64,000 nt of DNA, taken from positions 2,666,001-2,730,000 of the forward strand of contig NZ_JBBGZW010000001.1 of NCBI RefSeq assembly GCF_037479095.1, given 5' to 3'. This stretch comes from Pantoea nemavictus (GTDB lineage Bacteria; Pseudomonadota; Gammaproteobacteria; Enterobacterales; Enterobacteriaceae). Position 1 is the stretch's first letter, and every line of letters starts with the position of its first letter. Below the pieces are notes generated by a model. That model did no database searches, was not told the DNA's origin, and saw only the letters and a program-made list of their open reading frames with translations. Of this stretch, positions 60,668 to 64,000 are shown piece after piece. Made by a program: the position numbers and the translations under genes.

Positions 60668-63052
60668 ATGCTTTTGCAGAGAACGTTGCTTGCCTGTTGT
60701 ATATCCATGACTTTTTCCGCCTTTGCCGCCCCCGCGGGTGATTTACCACTCATGCCGTGGCCGCAGAAAGTTGAGCAGCCGGGCGGTGGCGGCGCGTACT
60801 CGCTAACGCCACAGCTCACCTTGCATATTGCCGGCGACCATCTGGAAGGCGCAGAGTCGCGCTGGCGGGCGCGCATTGCGCGTCAAACTGGCTGGCCGCT
60901 GTTGCCGGCCAGCGCATCCAGCGATCATCCCAATATTCAGGTGCAGATCGCCCAGGCTGTTGATCCGATTCCGCAGCCGGACAGCGATGAAAGTTACCAC
61001 CTTGTCGTCAACAGCGATGGCGTTTTGCTGCAAGCGAATACACGCTTTGGTGCGATGCGCGGCATGGAGACCGTGTTGCAGCTGATTGAAAATACGGAGA
61101 ATGGCACGGAAATCCCTTACGTCACCATTGACGACAAACCGCGTTTTCCGTGGCGCGGGGTGCTGATTGATTCGGCACGTCACTTCCTGCCGATTGAAAC
61201 CGTAAAACGACAAATCGACGGCATCGCCGCCGCGCGCATGAACGTGTTTCACTGGCACTTAACCGACGATCAGGGTTGGCGCTTTGCCTCCAGCCACTAT
61301 CCGCAACTGCAGGAGAAAGCCAGCGACGGCTTGTACTATACGCAGCAGCAGATGCGCGATGTGGTGCGCTATGCCACGCAGCGCGGCGTGCGCGTGGTGC
61401 CGGAAATCGATCTGCCGGGCCATGCATCGGCGATTGCGGTGGCGATGCCTGAGTTAATGAGCGCGCCGGGGCCTTATCAAATGGAGCGCGGCTGGGGCGT
61501 GTTTAAACCGCTGCTCGATCCCAGCAACGAAGCGGTATTTCGCTTTATCGACACCTTAATGGGTGAAGTGACGGCGATCTTCCCGGATCCCTATATCCAC
61601 ATCGGCGGCGATGAAGTCGATCCCACGCAGTGGAATGATTCGACGCGCATTCAGCAATTTATGCGCGATCATGGCCTGAAAGACACGCATGCGCTGCAAG
61701 CCTGGTTTAACCAGCGCGTCGAGAAAATTCTTGAAGCGCACCAGCGTCGCATGATCGGTTGGGATGAGGTTTACCATCCGGATCTACCGAAGAGCATTTT
61801 GATCCAATCCTGGCAGGGGCAGGATGCGCTTGGTACCGTGGCGAAAAATGATTTCCGCGGCATTCTCTCCACCGGTTTCTATCTCGATCAGCCGCAGACC
61901 GCCGCTTATCACTACCGTAATGAACCCTGGCCGCAAGGCCTCAACGGCGCGGATCAGGTGCAATCCGGCGAACAGACGCAGAGCTGGCAGTTCACCATGC
62001 CACGCCTGAAAGGCAGTGCACTCAAAGGCAGCTTTACGCTGATTGAAGGCAAAAATGGCTGGCGCGGTTTTATTGATTTCAGCGGTAAAGCGCGCCGCAT
62101 GGTCAGCGATGTGCGCTGGCTTTCGCCGACGCAGCTGACGTTCAGCGTCGATACGTGGATGGGGCCTTTTCAGCCGATGGTGACGCTGACGCAAGACAAA
62201 TTGACCGGATATATGCTGGTGGGCAACGTGCGCTATCCCACCGAAGGCAGCAAGCTGGCGCAGGTGCCAAAAGGCATTGCGCCATCGCTGCCCACGCCAG
62301 AGCAGATGAAAAATAATCTGATTGGCGGCGAAGCGGCACTGTGGGCGGAGAACGTCAACAGCCGGGTGATCGACACACGTTTGTGGCCGCGCGCTTTTGT
62401 GGTGGCCGAGCGTTTATGGTCCGCGCAGGATGTCACCGACAGCGACAACATGTATCAACGCCTGAGCGCGGTGGATCGCTGGGGCACCATTTCGGTGGGC
62501 TTGCAGCAGCATCAACAGGCTGAAGTGCAGATGATGCGGCTGGCGAATAGCAGCGACATCACGCCGCTGCGTGTGTTGGCCGAAGTGTTAGAGCCGGCGC
62601 AGTATTACACGCGTCAGCACCTGAAATTCCAGGCAGGACATTACGACTATTTTGAGCCGCTGAATAGGTTAGCGGATGTGTTGCCTGCCGAGAGCAACGC
62701 GGTGCGTTTGCTGGACAAGCAGATTGATCGACTGATTGCCAATCGTGCCGATCACGCGGCGGCACATGCTATCCGCCAGCAATTGCAGCGCTGGCAGAAT
62801 AACAGCGATGCGGTGATGCCGCTGATTCTGGGCAATTATCAGCTCAAGCCGTTACAGCAGCAGGTACAGCAAGTGGCGCAACTCAGTCGTATGGGGCTGG
62901 ATTTAGTTAACGCGCTGGAGCGGAATCAGGCTTACGGGGCGGGAGAGGTGGCGCAGATGCATGCACAATTGGATGCCGCAGCGCAGGTGCAGGATGAAAC
63001 GGTGCTGGCATTGGTGAGGCCGCTGGAGAAGTTGCTGCGATCGTTTAAATAG
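60668..63052 (+). CDS. GH20 beta-N-acetylhexosaminidase, exported
   Basis: A 794-residue glycoside hydrolase family 20 enzyme with a signal peptide (cleavage near AFAAP). Domains: GH20b (about 25-155), catalytic barrel (from about 157; WHLTDDQGWR, PEIDLPGHASA) with the Asp315-Glu316 pair in HIGGDEVD, and a helical C-terminal region (about 600-794). A segment of about 120 residues (424-545) interrupts the barrel between STGFYLDQP and GGEAALWAENV. The start at MLLQRTLL has AAGGA upstream. It probably cleaves chitobiose or GlcNAc-capped oligosaccharides in the periplasm. It is not part of this region in E. coli. Confidence 0.9.
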   Translation: MLLQRTLLACCISMTFSAFAAPAGDLPLMPWPQKVEQPGGGGAYSLTPQLTLHIAGDHLEGAESRWRARIARQTGWPLLPASASSDHPNIQVQIAQAVDPIPQPDSDESYHLVVNSDGVLLQANTRFGAMRGMETVLQLIENTENGTEIPYVTIDDKPRFPWRGVLIDSARHFLPIETVKRQIDGIAAARMNVFHWHLTDDQGWRFASSHYPQLQEKASDGLYYTQQQMRDVVRYATQRGVRVVPEIDLPGHASAIAVAMPELMSAPGPYQMERGWGVFKPLLDPSNEAVFRFIDTLMGEVTAIFPDPYIHIGGDEVDPTQWNDSTRIQQFMRDHGLKDTHALQAWFNQRVEKILEAHQRRMIGWDEVYHPDLPKSILIQSWQGQDALGTVAKNDFRGILSTGFYLDQPQTAAYHYRNEPWPQGLNGADQVQSGEQTQSWQFTMPRLKGSALKGSFTLIEGKNGWRGFIDFSGKARRMVSDVRWLSPTQLTFSVDTWMGPFQPMVTLTQDKLTGYMLVGNVRYPTEGSKLAQVPKGIAPSLPTPEQMKNNLIGGEAALWAENVNSRVIDTRLWPRAFVVAERLWSAQDVTDSDNMYQRLSAVDRWGTISVGLQQHQQAEVQMMRLANSSDITPLRVLAEVLEPAQYYTRQHLKFQAGHYDYFEPLNRLADVLPAESNAVRLLDKQIDRLIANRADHAAAHAIRQQLQRWQNNSDAVMPLILGNYQLKPLQQQVQQVAQLSRMGLDLVNALERNQAYGAGEVAQMHAQLDAAAQVQDETVLALVRPLEKLLRSFK

Positions 63053-63065
63053 GATTGTGCTCGTT

Positions 63066-63186
63066 GTCCCCCATCCCGGCCTTCCCCCGCAAGCGGGGGA
63101 AGGAGATGCTGCCACATGCAGCTTCATAACTCACATATGGCAGCATCTTCCTCCTCCATTTATGGGGGAGGACCGAGGAGGGGGAC
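63066..63186. repeat. Large imperfect inverted repeat with nested hairpins
   Basis: 49-base arms (63066-63114 and 63138-63186) are imperfectly complementary, sharing GTCCCCC at the outer ends and GATGCTGCC at the inner ends. Each arm also folds on itself (CCTTCCCCC-gcaag-GGGGGAAGG on the left). It lies between the hexosaminidase gene and convergent ridA. No ORF or transposase is present; it may be a dispersed repeat or a bidirectional terminator. Confidence 0.7.
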
Positions 63187-63226
63187 AGCCAGCACCGGTC
63201 AGAAAGTGACAGCCAGCCCTACTAAA

Positions 63227-63613
63227 TCAACGACGTACCGCGATCGCCTCGATCTCAATCTTCACATCTTTCGGCAGACGCGCCACTTCCACACAGGAGC
63301 GCGCCGGGAAGCTGGCGTTATGCTCGGTAAAGAACGCTTCATAAGTCGCGTTTACCGTGGCGAAATCATTCAGATCTTTGACGAACACGGTAGTTTTCAC
63401 AATGTCGCCCACTTTCAGGCCTGCAGCTTCCACAATCGCCTGCACATTTTCCAGTGACTGACGCGCCTGAGCAGACACATCGTCGGCCACGGCGCCGGTA
63501 GCAGGATTAACCGGAATCTGGCCAGAGGTGATGATCATGCTGCCGAGATCCACGCCCTGTACGTAAGGGCCAATCGCTGCGGGTGCGTTTGTAGTACTGA
63601 TTTCGCGAGACAT
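63227..63613 (-). CDS. ridA: RidA, enamine/imine deaminase
   Basis: Hydrolyses reactive enamines such as 2-aminoacrylate released by PLP enzymes such as threonine dehydratase. The 128-residue protein is the E. coli length; the trimer active-site arginine lies in FPARSCVEVARLPKDVKIEIEA (about Arg105). It follows pyrI, as in E. coli. Confidence 0.96.
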   Translation of the reverse strand: MSREISTTNAPAAIGPYVQGVDLGSMIITSGQIPVNPATGAVADDVSAQARQSLENVQAIVEAAGLKVGDIVKTTVFVKDLNDFATVNATYEAFFTEHNASFPARSCVEVARLPKDVKIEIEAIAVRR

Positions 63614-63662
63614 TGTTTCTCCTTAGAAGTGCGCGGCCGACCGTTGTCCGCCGCGAAATGAA

Positions 63663-63682
63663 TCGTCCCATTATAGGGACGA
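63663..63682 (-). terminator. Hairpin between pyrI and ridA
   Basis: TCGTCCC-attata-GGGACGA stem between the two minus-strand genes. There is no T-run, so termination is uncertain; on the minus strand the loop reads TATAAT and could instead be the -10 of a ridA promoter. Confidence 0.35.
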
Positions 63683-63691
63683 CGCGGGCGA

Positions 63692-64000
63692 TTACCAGTG
63701 ACCGAGCACCACGTGGCGCGCGAACTCTTTCTCGCAATATTTGCACTTCAGATGCACATCATCTTCGCGCTTTTTCACCGCAAAGCTGGTAAATACCGGC
63801 TCGTTACGGCTGATGCAGTTACTGTTCGGGCAGGTCAGCACGCGGTCGATACGATCCGGCAAAGTTGGGGCGATCTTCGCCACCACTTCGTACTCGTCAA
63901 TGCGGTTCACCGTGGCGAGCGGCGCATACACCGCTAGCTGGTTGATCTGATCGTCGGTCAGGAAGGTATTCTCGATTTTGATCAGATCCTTGCGCCCCAT
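63692..64000 (-). CDS. pyrI: PyrI, aspartate carbamoyltransferase regulatory chain (partial)
   Basis: C-terminal 102 residues of the regulatory subunit of aspartate transcarbamoylase, which binds ATP/CTP and couples pyrimidine synthesis to nucleotide levels. The four zinc cysteines are present (CPNSNC and CKYCEKEF). The family has about 153 residues; the Met at the window edge corresponds to an internal position ([12 protein letters not shown]), so the N-terminal third lies beyond the window and 64000 is not the true start. Confidence 0.95.
   Translation of the reverse strand: MGRKDLIKIENTFLTDDQINQLAVYAPLATVNRIDEYEVVAKIAPTLPDRIDRVLTCPNSNCISRNEPVFTSFAVKKREDDVHLKCKYCEKEFARHVVLGHW

Overview
The window is a chromosomal segment of a Gram-negative enteric bacterium, most likely Erwiniaceae (Pantoea or a close relative). 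The encoded proteins are close to Escherichia coli throughout (many equal in length), and the gene order follows the E. coli mla-to-yhb region, with enteric peculiarities kept: TTG starts for rimP and pnp, metY in front of rimP-nusA-infB, and a greA leader hairpin. Departures from E. coli order (an enterobactin locus after obgE, pmrAB joined to dacB, argG/yhbX absent, a hexosaminidase beside nrdD) argue against Escherichia itself. The genus is an inference from gene content; no database was consulted.

Layout. 1-5 kb: mlaFEDCB (phospholipid retrograde transport), ibaG and murA, then sfsB and ispB on the minus strand. 6.5-8.6 kb: rplU, rpmA, obgE. 8.6-26.5 kb: a complete-looking enterobactin locus, entHABEC (minus), fepB, entS (minus), fepDGC, entF-fes (minus), fepA, with Fur-box-like sites in the three divergent promoter regions (entC/fepB, entS/fepD, fes/fepA). 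It lacks neighbours present in E. coli: entD, ybdZ (MbtH-like) and fepE. 26.5-29.7 kb: dacB-pmrA-pmrB, an overlapping minus-strand operon with a PmrB-type sensor carrying ExxE motifs. 29.7-36.5 kb: greA, yhbY, rlmE, ftsH, folP, glmM, secG. 36.6-36.8 kb: tRNA-Leu(GAG) and initiator tRNA-Met. 37-49 kb: rimP-nusA-infB-rbfA-truB-rpsO-pnp, nlpI, a short yrbN-like ORF and deaD. 49-51 kb: a divergent SDR/AraC-type regulator pair. 51-57.8 kb: yhbW, ubiV, ubiU, ubiT, yhbS, yhbQ, yhbP, yhbO, yraQ. 57.7-60.4 kb: anaerobic ribonucleotide reductase nrdD-nrdG. 60.7-63 kb: a GH20 hexosaminidase. 63.2-64 kb: ridA and the 3' part of pyrI, cut by the window edge.

Most of the window is conserved core genome: envelope maintenance, ribosome and transcription factors, RNA decay. 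The accessory parts are the siderophore locus, the SDR/AraC pair, the hexosaminidase and a few dispersed palindromes. No insertion sequence, prophage, CRISPR array or integrase was seen. I found no clearly new multi-gene system. The observations most worth a second look are: an SDR whose catalytic Ser and Tyr are replaced by Ala and Trp, divergent from an AraC regulator with helically phased direct repeats between them; an FtsH gene that stops at the Met where E. coli FtsH self-cleaves; an NrdG with a C-terminal tail antisense to yraQ; a yrbN small ORF shortened by a stop codon; an EntF locus with no MbtH gene; and dispersed GGTCGCCA-type hairpins.
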